Assembly: GCA_947167445.1 (NCBI GenBank)
Contig: CAMVID010000011.1
Span: forward strand, 32,339 to 96,338
Direction of reading: 5' to 3'
Origin: G11 sp947167445
Lineage (GTDB): Bacteria > Bacillota > Clostridia > Lachnospirales > Lachnospiraceae
DNA length: 64,000 bases
The notes below the pieces were generated by a model. The model did no database searches and was not told where the DNA came from. It worked only from the letters and a program-made list of their open reading frames with translations. Positions 24,662-32,437 of the stretch are shown here, piece after piece (position 1 is the stretch's first letter; every line of letters starts with the position of its first letter). Position numbers and translations under genes: made by a program.

Positions 24662-25664
24662 TTTTGATGTTAAGTTCTGAATAGTAGTAGCTGTTAATCT
24701 CTTCGTCTTCATTTCCGCTTAGGTAATTGTACATAAGCTCAAGAGATTTGGATCCCTGCCATTTAGGCTCCTGACAGATTGTGGCGGTTACAATTCCTTT
24801 ATCCAGCATATCCAATGTCGTGGAAACGGCATCATAGGTTATAACCTTTATGTCACGATCCTCCCCAAGCTCCTGTATGGCCTTACAGCCTCCGAAAACA
24901 CCTGCGGCAGTGAAGTACAAACCGTTTATCTCCGGATGTTCCTTAAGCATCTTACTGACTATCTCATAACTCTTAAGGTCATCATCAAAATTCTCCTGTA
25001 CATCCACAATTTTGAATCGCTTGTCAGAGGATAATTTGCTTCTGAAGCCCGCCTCTCTTCTGGAGTGACAAAGAATGTTTCTGTCGCCAAGAATTACGCC
25101 TATATTGGTTTCGCCATGAGTCATTAACTGCATTAAAGCACCGGCAGCTCTTCCGGAGTTATAATAGTCACTTCCCACGTAGGCTATTCTGTTAACATTC
25201 TCGGCGTCTGAATTTAAGGTGATAACAGGGATTCCGTCTTTTATAAGGGCGTTTAAGCGCTCACATACAAGGGTGTCGTTATAGGGGGTGATGATTATAC
25301 CCTGAACCCCTTCGTTAAGGCATTCCCAGATAGCTGAAAGCTGGGCGGCGGTATTGTATGCCACACGCTTAATTATCACCGAGCATCCAAAGAATGCCAG
25401 CTCATCGGCCTTCTCATTTACGCCTTCGATAACCTGGTCAAAGAAGGCGTTCTTTCGGCTGAATACGATAATTCCTATAAGGAACTTATTCTTTTGTGCA
25501 GCCAGGGCCATGCCGACCTTATTGGGCTTATATCCAAGCTCCTCGGCTATCTTTCTGACCTTCTCGGCTGTTTCTTCGCTGACGCCCTCTCTGTTGTTGA
25601 GAACTCTGTCCACGGTTCCCCTGGACACTTCCGCCAGTCTGGCTATCTCCTTAATTGTTGTCAT
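24645..25664 (-). CDS. LacI-family regulator, probable xylose repressor
   Basis: A 339-residue LacI/GalR regulator: N-terminal helix-turn-helix and hinge (TIKEIARLAEVSRGTVDRVL at 3-22, then KPNKVGMALA), followed by a sugar-binding domain (about 60-335) like ribose-binding proteins. It lies next to xylB and most plausibly binds the two TGC(T/A)CGAGCAC sites in the xylA-xylB region, releasing them in response to xylose or a xylo-oligosaccharide. It follows the response-regulator gene by 18 bases on the same strand, so the kinase, regulator and repressor may be one transcript. Operator assignment is inferred from position and the typical CG-centred dyad. Confidence 0.85.
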   Translation of the reverse strand: MTTIKEIARLAEVSRGTVDRVLNNREGVSEETAEKVRKIAEELGYKPNKVGMALAAQKNKFLIGIIVFSRKNAFFDQVIEGVNEKADELAFFGCSVIIKRVAYNTAAQLSAIWECLNEGVQGIIITPYNDTLVCERLNALIKDGIPVITLNSDAENVNRIAYVGSDYYNSGRAAGALMQLMTHGETNIGVILGDRNILCHSRREAGFRSKLSSDKRFKIVDVQENFDDDLKSYEIVSKMLKEHPEINGLYFTAAGVFGGCKAIQELGEDRDIKVITYDAVSTTLDMLDKGIVTATICQEPKWQGSKSLELMYNYLSGNEDEEINSYYYSELNIKIKEAR

Positions 25665-25682
25665 AAAACTTTCTCTCTTACA

Positions 25683-26444
25683 CTAATCTGTCTTTTTGGC
25701 TGTATAATCCGAATAGCTCTTCCCGGTGTATTTCTTAAAACATCTTGAAAAATAGTTGGGATCCGGGATTCCCACCTCGGATGCGGTTTTAAACATTTTC
25801 ACATTTTTCTGCGCAAGCTCAATGGCTTTCTTCATTCTAAGATCCGTCAGATACTCTACAAAGTTCATTCCCACATCCTGCTTGAACTTCCTTGAAAGGT
25901 AGCTGGAACTGAACCCGAATTCCGCGGCAACCTGGGTAAGGTTGATTCCGGAATCAGTGTAGTTATCCTCCACATACTTCTTGATCTGCTCCATGGAGTC
26001 GGTCTCGGAGTCAGCTTCCGCTTCGGAAGAACTCTTTTGTTCCTCCCAGTAGTCCTTCTCACCAAGAAGCTTTTCTCTTGCCCTGTTTAAGGTATTGTCT
26101 ATCTCGGCCCTTACCATGGGCTTTAGCATGTACTCAAAAACCGGCATGCTCACGCATTTTCTGGCATATTCAAACTCGTCTATGGCCGTCATTATTATGA
26201 TTATGAGGTTGGGATATCTGTCTGTGGCAATCTTGGTAAATTCAATGCCATCCATGAAAGGCATTGAGATATCTACGAAAACTATATCCGGTTTAAGATC
26301 GTCAATAATGTTAATGGCTTCGATTCCGCTGGCAGCTTCACCCACCACCTCCATGCCAAGCTCATCCCAGTTAACAAGGGCTTTAATAAGCTTTCTTGCT
26401 GTTTCCTCATCGTCAATGACCATGACTCTGAATTTTCTGTTCAT
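25683..26444 (-). CDS. AraC-type response regulator (YesN family)
   Basis: A 253-residue regulator with a receiver domain (1-125; acidic pair Asp11/Asp12, phospho-acceptor Asp58 in VFVDIS, Lys in MLKPM), an acidic Ser/Glu linker (about 130-150), and an AraC-type DNA-binding domain (about 155-250, NLTQVAAEFGFSSSYLSRKF). It pairs with the kinase encoded six bases upstream. The likely target is the sugar transporter operon at 28315-31603, which lies directly upstream of the kinase gene and is separated from it by a terminator. Confidence 0.92.
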   Translation of the reverse strand: MNRKFRVMVIDDEETARKLIKALVNWDELGMEVVGEAASGIEAINIIDDLKPDIVFVDISMPFMDGIEFTKIATDRYPNLIIIIMTAIDEFEYARKCVSMPVFEYMLKPMVRAEIDNTLNRAREKLLGEKDYWEEQKSSSEAEADSETDSMEQIKKYVEDNYTDSGINLTQVAAEFGFSSSYLSRKFKQDVGMNFVEYLTDLRMKKAIELAQKNVKMFKTASEVGIPDPNYFSRCFKKYTGKSYSDYTAKKTD

Positions 26445-26450
26445 ACTCTT

Positions 26451-28220
26451 TTACTCCCCACTTCTGCTGTCTTTAATCATGAATTCAATCTCGGTATATT
26501 CCCCTACCTCACTGCGAATCCGAACCACATCCTCGGAATTGTTATAAATCCGGAGTCTCTCGATAGTTCCCCTAAGTCCGAAGCTTTTGGACATCTGACT
26601 TTCTGCGTCATCGCCCGAGTTTGCAAAAATACCTTCAATCTCCCCCTCTGTCATTCCCACACCTGTATCCCTTACTATCAGGTGCAGCATTCCATCCTTC
26701 ATAAAGGAGCTTATCTTTATAAGACCCTTCTCTCCCTTCAATCGAATGCCGTGATAAATACTGTTCTCCACCAAAGGCTGCAAAATCAGCTTGGGAACAA
26801 CCACAGTCTCGGTTTCCGGACTGATATCATACTCTGCATTTATTATATCTCCATATCTTAGCGCCTGCAGAGATAAATAGTCTTTTACAATGCTTATTTC
26901 TCTGGAAAGGGGAATTTCCCTTCCGCCCTTGCTTAAGAAGTTACGGTAAAAACTTCCCAGGGTCTCCAACGCGTCATGTACGTTGTCAGCTCCCGCATCA
27001 AGAGCAAGAAATCCTATTGTTTCTATGGAGTTATATAGGAAATGCGGCTTTATCTGTTCCTGAAGGACTCTCATCTCTGCCTTCTGAAGAGTTTTCTCCT
27101 GCTCAAGAAGGGTTTCGATAAGTTCGTTGACGTGGCCTATAAGGCTGTTGTAGTCGTCCTTCAGCTCATTCAGTTCGCCCGCGGGAATATGGGTCTCTAT
27201 GGGCTTAAGCTCACCCGAGGCCTTGTTTCTCTCCATGGATTCCGAAAGCTGGGACACGGGATCTGTAATGTTTCTTGTGACGAAACCTCCCAGATAGGTC
27301 ATCCCCACAAGGAATATAAGTAAAAGAACGCAAAGCATGAAAAGAATGCTGTAGGGAATACCCTGGGTTCCAAAGTTGCTTACCCGAAGGATAATGATGG
27401 GGGTATTTTCGACTTTTGCCCCGGATATCATTATCTTCTCACCGTTCTCTTTGATATCCTCGTGGTAAACAGAGGAGCTGTCAAATGAGCTTTCGTAGTA
27501 TTTTAGAAGACTCCGGTTTCCCGCAAGATATGAGCCGTCCTCGCCTAAAATACATATATTGTCATAGCGAAGTTCGTTGAGCATAATATCAAGAACATTG
27601 GCTGAAATGTTCATGAGCATTACGCCCCTCTTCTTCTGATTGACGTTATCATATACGGTTCTGCCTATGGTGACAACCGGCTTGCCATCCTGCTTTGTGG
27701 CTATACCGTTGCTGTTAAGGGAGATGACTGCCTTACCCTTTTTATCCAGTATATCCTGCTTCCATTCGTCGGAAGACAGTTTATTGTAATCAAACTTGTA
27801 TGTGAATCGGTTGGTCCTCGCCATTATCAGGTCATCCCTGATAACAATGACCGAATCCACTCCTCCGGTAACATTTAAAATATCCATGATTCCGTATCTG
27901 GCATCATTGATCATACCTATATCAACAGAGGTTCCGTCTGCTCTTAGAAACTTCACCAGGCGATCCTCCATCATGATAAGCCTGGACAATTCCATATAGC
28001 TTTCCAGCTCGGAATTAATGTTGCTTGAGAGGGTCTTTATGGTGTTTTCGGCCTCTCTTATCTCATATTCTTTCCTCTCCCTTTCGGTAATAATGTATAT
28101 GGATACAAGGAAAGAAATAATAATCAAAATAAGAATCGTCAGTACTACCCTGTTGATTCTGGTTGAGAGGGTGTTATTCTTTTTCTTCTGTCTTCTTTCA
28201 GACCCTGATTTATTAACCAT
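26451..28220 (-). CDS. Sensor histidine kinase (YesM family)
   Basis: A 589-residue membrane kinase: helix at about 22-44, extracellular sensor domain (about 45-285), second helix (about 288-310), HAMP-like linker, then kinase domain with the box QEQIKPHFLYNSIETIGFLA and ATP-binding motifs ILQPLVENSIYHG and DTGVGM. The frame has a GTG four codons upstream, but ATG at 28220 is six bases after GGGG. It probably senses a xylose-containing saccharide, judged only from its neighbours (sugar importer, xylAB, xylose-type repressor). Confidence 0.9.
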   Translation of the reverse strand: MVNKSGSERRQKKKNNTLSTRINRVVLTILILIIISFLVSIYIITERERKEYEIREAENTIKTLSSNINSELESYMELSRLIMMEDRLVKFLRADGTSVDIGMINDARYGIMDILNVTGGVDSVIVIRDDLIMARTNRFTYKFDYNKLSSDEWKQDILDKKGKAVISLNSNGIATKQDGKPVVTIGRTVYDNVNQKKRGVMLMNISANVLDIMLNELRYDNICILGEDGSYLAGNRSLLKYYESSFDSSSVYHEDIKENGEKIMISGAKVENTPIIILRVSNFGTQGIPYSILFMLCVLLLIFLVGMTYLGGFVTRNITDPVSQLSESMERNKASGELKPIETHIPAGELNELKDDYNSLIGHVNELIETLLEQEKTLQKAEMRVLQEQIKPHFLYNSIETIGFLALDAGADNVHDALETLGSFYRNFLSKGGREIPLSREISIVKDYLSLQALRYGDIINAEYDISPETETVVVPKLILQPLVENSIYHGIRLKGEKGLIKISSFMKDGMLHLIVRDTGVGMTEGEIEGIFANSGDDAESQMSKSFGLRGTIERLRIYNNSEDVVRIRSEVGEYTEIEFMIKDSRSGE

Positions 28221-28265
28221 TTGTAACCCCACAGCTCAATTAAATTCTCATATTAAAGATAACAT

Positions 28266-28296
28266 AAAAAACAGGTTTGGCAAACTGCCAAACCTG
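28266..28296 (-). terminator. Terminator of the 28.3-31.6 kb sugar importer operon
   Basis: A perfect 11-base stem, CAGGTTTGGCA/TGCCAAACCTG with a 3-base loop, followed by TTTTT on the minus strand, 18 bases after the permease stop. Confidence 0.9.
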
Positions 28297-28314
28297 CGTG
28301 TTTTACATATTTTA

Positions 28315-29247
28315 TTAACCCTTTACGGCACCGGCGATGAAGCTTTCCTGAATTCTCTTGCTTAAGAATACATAAACAAGAAGTGTAGGGAATGTTGCGA
28401 TACAAAGTGCCGCTCCGATAGGTCCCCAGTTGGTGGTATGCTGACCCGAAAGGGCCTTGATACCTACCGGCAATGTTCTGTGCACCGAATCGGATATAAA
28501 TACGTTTGCGAACATGAACTCGTTCCAGCACTGAAGGTATGAATAAACGCCGATGGTGGAAAGAGCAGGCTTCATAAGGGGTACGATAATCTTGAAGAAT
28601 GTTCCCCAAAGTCCGCATCCGTCAATTCTTGCTGCCTCGTCCAAATCGTAGGGAATCTCAACCATGAAACCGGTACTGATGAGGATTGCCATTGCAAGAG
28701 TAAATGCTGCGTAAGGAATAATCAGCGAAGCGTAGGTATTTATACCGAATATTCCACCGATTACAGGCTTCTTAGCCACATTTGACAAAAGTACATATAC
28801 AGGAACGATGGAAGCCTGAAGGGGAATTGTAAGTCCCAGCATGAAGAATGAGTTTGTGGTTGAACTCAGTTTCCATTTGATTCTTGTAATTGCATAGGTT
28901 GCCATCATTGCTGCAATAACCGTAATGGCTGTGGCAGCTACCGTAACCAGAACACTGTTTAAGAAATATAATCCCATGTTTCCCGTCTTCATGGCAGCGG
29001 CGTAGTTGGACCAAAGCCACTCATTGGGGAGACCGATTACGTTTTTACCAAAAATCTCTTCGTTTGATTTGAGAGAGAATGTGAACATAAAGTAAATCGG
29101 GAACAGATTTACAAATGCCCAGATTCCCAGGAAAACAAAGATCACAACCTTAACGGCAGGATTTGTTTTCTTTATTGTATATCGTTCCTCTTCGAACTGA
29201 ATCTTCGAGGAATCGTTCTTTTTCGTTTTCTTGTTTGTATCTTCCAT
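28315..29247 (-). CDS. Sugar ABC permease, MalG type
   Basis: A 310-residue inner-membrane protein with a basic N-terminus and six membrane helices (first at about 33-55). The EAA loop that docks the ATPase reads DLDEAARIDGCGLWGTFFKI (about 208-227). C-terminal QESFIAGAVKG is typical of CUT1 importers for oligosaccharides. It is the second permease of a binding protein-permease-permease operon ending at a strong terminator; no ATPase is encoded, so a shared MsmX-type ATPase from elsewhere is expected. Location beside xylAB suggests xylo-oligosaccharides. Confidence 0.9.
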   Translation of the reverse strand: MEDTNKKTKKNDSSKIQFEEERYTIKKTNPAVKVVIFVFLGIWAFVNLFPIYFMFTFSLKSNEEIFGKNVIGLPNEWLWSNYAAAMKTGNMGLYFLNSVLVTVAATAITVIAAMMATYAITRIKWKLSSTTNSFFMLGLTIPLQASIVPVYVLLSNVAKKPVIGGIFGINTYASLIIPYAAFTLAMAILISTGFMVEIPYDLDEAARIDGCGLWGTFFKIIVPLMKPALSTIGVYSYLQCWNEFMFANVFISDSVHRTLPVGIKALSGQHTTNWGPIGAALCIATFPTLLVYVFLSKRIQESFIAGAVKG

Positions 29248-29249
29248 AA

Positions 29250-30161
29250 CTAGTTGTCCTTCTCCTTAAATGCTGCACTAATTAACAGGGCAAATGCGAA
29301 ACAAAGAACTATCAGCATAACCGAAATAGTACTTCCCATTCCGTATCTGTTTCTAAGGAAAAGCATGTTTTCCAGCAAGGTACTGGGTACCTCTGTTGTC
29401 TGGAAGGGTCCGCCCTCCGTCAGAATTCGTACCAAGTCGTATGTCTTCAAAGAACCTGTTACAGCGAAGATAACACTGACCTTGATGATAGGTTTAATAA
29501 TAGGGATAACAACATATCTGTCTACCTGCCAGTTTGTTGCACCGTCAAGCATGGCCGCTTCTCGAAGATCCGGGTTAACACCTTTAACTCCGGCGTACAT
29601 AAGAAGCATGTGGTAACCGACATACTGCCAGATTGTAGGCACCAGGATAGCACCCAGGGCATATCCTACTTCTCCGACCCACACGTGTTTCCAGCTTGAT
29701 AAATTAAGAGCATCAAGCATTCTGTTCAAAAGGCCGTAGTCGGGATTGTATATTTTAAGCCACAACTGACCTATAACTACTGTAGAGATCAGCACCGGCA
29801 TGAAATATACGGAGAGGAAAAATCTCTCACCTTTGATCTTCCTTCCAAGAAGGAGTGCAAGAAGCAGTGAAAGAGGTAGCTGAACAAATACAGAGAAGAA
29901 AGCCAGAATCATGGAGTTCTTCAACGCTACCATAAATTTGATGGAACCGTTCGTAAACAATTCCTTATAGTTTTTAAGCCCTATGAATGTTCCCTCAGAA
30001 AAGCCGTTCCAATCCTGCAAGCTTCTGTATATAGATACGGCAATGGGCGCAATCAGGACACTTATAAACAAAAGTAATGCAGGCAGAAGAAAAAGAAAGA
30101 TTGTAACTCCCTTTTTCCAATTAGTTGCACTTTTATGATTCATAGTTTTGTTCTTAGCCAT
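29250..30161 (-). CDS. Sugar ABC permease, MalF type
   Basis: A 303-residue membrane protein, about six helices, with the start of the CUT1 family (LFLLPALLLFISVLIAPIAV, about 18-37) and EAA loop DLREAAMLDGATNWQVDRYV (about 205-224). It forms the channel with the MalG-type partner encoded two bases downstream. It follows the binding-protein gene after a long hairpin at 30186-30224. Substrate unproven; a xylo-oligosaccharide is most likely from context. Confidence 0.9.
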   Translation of the reverse strand: MAKNKTMNHKSATNWKKGVTIFLFLLPALLLFISVLIAPIAVSIYRSLQDWNGFSEGTFIGLKNYKELFTNGSIKFMVALKNSMILAFFSVFVQLPLSLLLALLLGRKIKGERFFLSVYFMPVLISTVVIGQLWLKIYNPDYGLLNRMLDALNLSSWKHVWVGEVGYALGAILVPTIWQYVGYHMLLMYAGVKGVNPDLREAAMLDGATNWQVDRYVVIPIIKPIIKVSVIFAVTGSLKTYDLVRILTEGGPFQTTEVPSTLLENMLFLRNRYGMGSTISVMLIVLCFAFALLISAAFKEKDN

Positions 30162-30185
30162 TTGTATAACCTTCCGAAATAAGTT

Positions 30186-30224
30186 GACCCTTCTGCCTCC
30201 CCTAAGGGAGGCTTATGAAGGGTC
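30186..30224 (-). other. Intercistronic hairpin after binding-protein gene
   Basis: A two-part stem, GACCCTTC/GAAGGGTC enclosing GCCTCCC/GGGAGGC, in the gap between the binding-protein stop and the MalF-type permease. No U run follows, so message protection or attenuation is more likely than termination. Confidence 0.7.
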
Positions 30225-30253
30225 TGAACTGTCATTACATTTTAGTCTTTAGA

Positions 30254-31603
30254 CTATCTGATGTCTGCAGCAAGTCCTGCGATGAAGCCTGCACCATCAA
30301 CCTGGCAACCATAAACCTGGTCAACATATGAAAGGTATGTCTGAGCGTCATCAGCGTTCATAGCTGTATCACCAAAGAGAACGTAAGAATCTGCATTTGC
30401 ACAGATCTCAGAAACAGCCTGTGTTAAGCCGTTAACTGAACTTGTGTCGCCGTAAGGGATCCAAGCGGGAAGTCCACAACCATCAAGGTAACCATAATGG
30501 CAGATGAGCTTACCAAGTTCCATAGCGTATGCAGCAGCCTTCTCAGCATTAGGTGAAGAAGCAGCTACAGCAAGTGTATCAGAAGGTCCACCAATAAGCT
30601 GGCCGAGTTTACCCTTTGCAGAATCAACAACGGGGAATTCAGCAACCTTTACCTTGGGGAAGAACTCTTCGTTTGCAGCGAAGTCAGCACAGTTCCATGT
30701 ACCATTCATGTAGAATGCGTACTTACCAGCCATGAAGTTAGCCTTTACTTCGTCGTTTGTAAGACCAACACCTGCGGGATCGAAGTAACCGTTAGTAACG
30801 AGTTCCTGGAATGTATCAACTGCAGTAGCAACGCCTTCGTTGTTCCATGTAGCTTTTCCAAGGAAGATGTCGTTGAGTTCGTCAGCACCGATAGATTTCT
30901 CGATTACAGACTCAAGGTACTCAGTTACACACCATGTCTCTTTTCCTGCACAACCGAAAGGAATGATTCCTTTAGCCTTAAGGGCATCACAGCAAGCAAG
31001 GAAGTCTTCGTATGTTCCGGGAACATCATCGTAACCAACTTCTTTAAGAAGATCCATGTTAGCGAAGAGACCAACGATGTTCATTGTTGTAGGAACGCCG
31101 TAGTGCTTTCCGTCGTATGTTGTGTTACCAAGCATAACTTCAGGAAGCTCATCTTTCCAGTTCTGGTACTCGTCATCGAGGCAGTAAACCTTACCTGCTT
31201 CTACGAAGTCACCAAGGAATGCACATGACCATGTGAAGAAGATGTCAGGAAGTTCGTCAGCTGAAACAGCAGCTTTGATCTTGGTCTTGTAGGACTGGTT
31301 CTCAAATGCTTCCCAGTTGAAAGTAATGTCAGGATATGCAGCCTGCATATCAGCGATAGCAGCTTCATAAGCGTGACGGTTTGAGTCAGACTCTGTAGCG
31401 ATACACCACATATCAAGTGTGATGGCATCAGAAGTTGTAGCCTCTGCTGTTGTATCAGCGGGAGCAGGAGCAGCTTCCTCAGTCTTGGTCTCAGCAGCGG
31501 GAGCTTCAGTTGTAGCTGCGGGAGCTTCTGTAGCACCACAAGCAACTAATGACAAAGCCATAGCGCCTGCTAAGAGAGTTGAAACTAAGCGTTTCATTTT
31601 CAT
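30254..31603 (-). CDS. Sugar-binding lipoprotein of ABC importer
   Basis: A 449-residue lipoprotein receptor. The signal MKMKRLVSTLLAGAMALSL ends in VACG (Cys about 23), then an Ala/Thr/Glu linker (about 25-60) and a type I solute-binding body with CUT1 features such as YEDFLACCDALKAKGIIPFG and FMAGKYAFYMNGTW. The frame extends 12 codons upstream, but ATG at 31603 has AAGGAGG nine bases before it. It heads the importer operon. Two dyads sit in its leader (31635-31678). The downstream kinase-regulator pair is its probable controller. Confidence 0.9.
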   Translation of the reverse strand: MKMKRLVSTLLAGAMALSLVACGATEAPAATTEAPAAETKTEEAAPAPADTTAEATTSDAITLDMWCIATESDSNRHAYEAAIADMQAAYPDITFNWEAFENQSYKTKIKAAVSADELPDIFFTWSCAFLGDFVEAGKVYCLDDEYQNWKDELPEVMLGNTTYDGKHYGVPTTMNIVGLFANMDLLKEVGYDDVPGTYEDFLACCDALKAKGIIPFGCAGKETWCVTEYLESVIEKSIGADELNDIFLGKATWNNEGVATAVDTFQELVTNGYFDPAGVGLTNDEVKANFMAGKYAFYMNGTWNCADFAANEEFFPKVKVAEFPVVDSAKGKLGQLIGGPSDTLAVAASSPNAEKAAAYAMELGKLICHYGYLDGCGLPAWIPYGDTSSVNGLTQAVSEICANADSYVLFGDTAMNADDAQTYLSYVDQVYGCQVDGAGFIAGLAADIR

Positions 31604-31634
31604 AATAAAATACCTCCTTAAGAAATTTGTGTTA

Positions 31635-31678
31635 GGCAAATTGCCCTCTCTCTATCATTAAGCGGTTAATCGCTAATG
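31635..31678. promoter_or_regulatory. Two dyads in the leader of the sugar-binding lipoprotein gene
   Basis: GGCAAATTGCC (31635-31645, perfect palindrome) and AGCG-GTTAAT-CGCT flanked by ATTA/TAAT (31657-31678) lie in the 77-base gap after the small lipoprotein gene. They are candidate operator or leader structures; no U run follows on the minus strand. Confidence 0.4.
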
Positions 31679-31680
31679 AC

Positions 31681-32226
31681 CTATTTTGCATCCTGTACCG
31701 GTACCATGGGCCAGGGATATTCGATGGTGAGCTCATCGCCTGATCTCTCGAAGTAGAGAATGGCGTCCTCTATGGGCTCGTCATACATAAGCTTGATTGA
31801 GTTATCAGCTTCGTTTACGGAATAATGTCCGGAGAAGAAATTGTCTTCGTTGAAAACTCCCTCGGCGGTGAATTCAAATACCCAGCCGTTATCCTGTTCC
31901 CAATGTCCTACTACTCCGTCCTCGGATCCCTCACCCTTTAACTTGTAGGTTGAGGTCTCATAAACTGTCATTCCGTCTTTTGTATCAAAATATCTTAAAT
32001 CGGTTTCCACTCCGGAACTCGTCTTAAGATGAATGTATTTGTCATCTTTGGTGAAAGTGTAGCTCTCTTCTTTGTAAACAGCCTTGCCATTGTCCGAAAG
32101 AGCCAGAATCTCTTTCTCAGGTTCGTGGTTGTATGCCCATCTTTCTGTCTTGGCTCCGCATCCCATAAGGAACATTAAAGCAAGAACTATTGTCAGACAA
32201 GAAGTAACTACTCGTACTCTTTTCAT
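31681..32226 (-). CDS. Small lipoprotein of unknown function
   Basis: A 181-residue secreted lipoprotein: signal to MGCG (Cys about 23), then an exported domain rich in Tyr, Glu and Asp with a repeating pattern of short strands (GVVGHWEQDNGWVFEFTAEG, FFSGHYSVNEADNSIKLMYD). That pattern resembles a lipocalin-like or DUF5640-type beta-barrel seen in Firmicute lipoproteins. No catalytic motif is visible. It precedes the importer operon by 77 bases on the same strand. A role in sugar uptake is possible but unsupported. Confidence 0.65.
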   Translation of the reverse strand: MKRVRVVTSCLTIVLALMFLMGCGAKTERWAYNHEPEKEILALSDNGKAVYKEESYTFTKDDKYIHLKTSSGVETDLRYFDTKDGMTVYETSTYKLKGEGSEDGVVGHWEQDNGWVFEFTAEGVFNEDNFFSGHYSVNEADNSIKLMYDEPIEDAILYFERSGDELTIEYPWPMVPVQDAK

Positions 32227-32387
32227 TATTTTTGAGCCTTCTTTTCCTATATCAATTCAATTCGCTACCATCAATTTACAATATTTACTTAATCGATTGA
32301 ATGTATATATTTTACTTTTTGTTAGCACTTTTTTTACTTCTTGTTCATAAATTTGACTTTTTTGTCCATTTCTTTGTGCAGGATGTC

Positions 32388-32418
32388 AAAAAGGCTCCGC
32401 CAAACCGGCGGAGCCTTT
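32388..32418 (-). terminator. Terminator of the aldouronate operon
   Basis: Stem GGCTCCGCC/GGCGGAGCC extended by AAA/TTT, short loop, TTTTTG tail on the minus strand, 20 bases after the GH3 stop. It closes the operon that begins with the GntR gene at 45294. Confidence 0.9.
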
Positions 32419-32437
32419 CAAAAATATTCGTTGTTTT

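Noticed and set aside
32289..32300. LacI operator AATCGATT upstream of the small lipoprotein gene
   Set aside because: The palindrome is only eight bases in AT-rich DNA and does not match the xylA/xylB sites.
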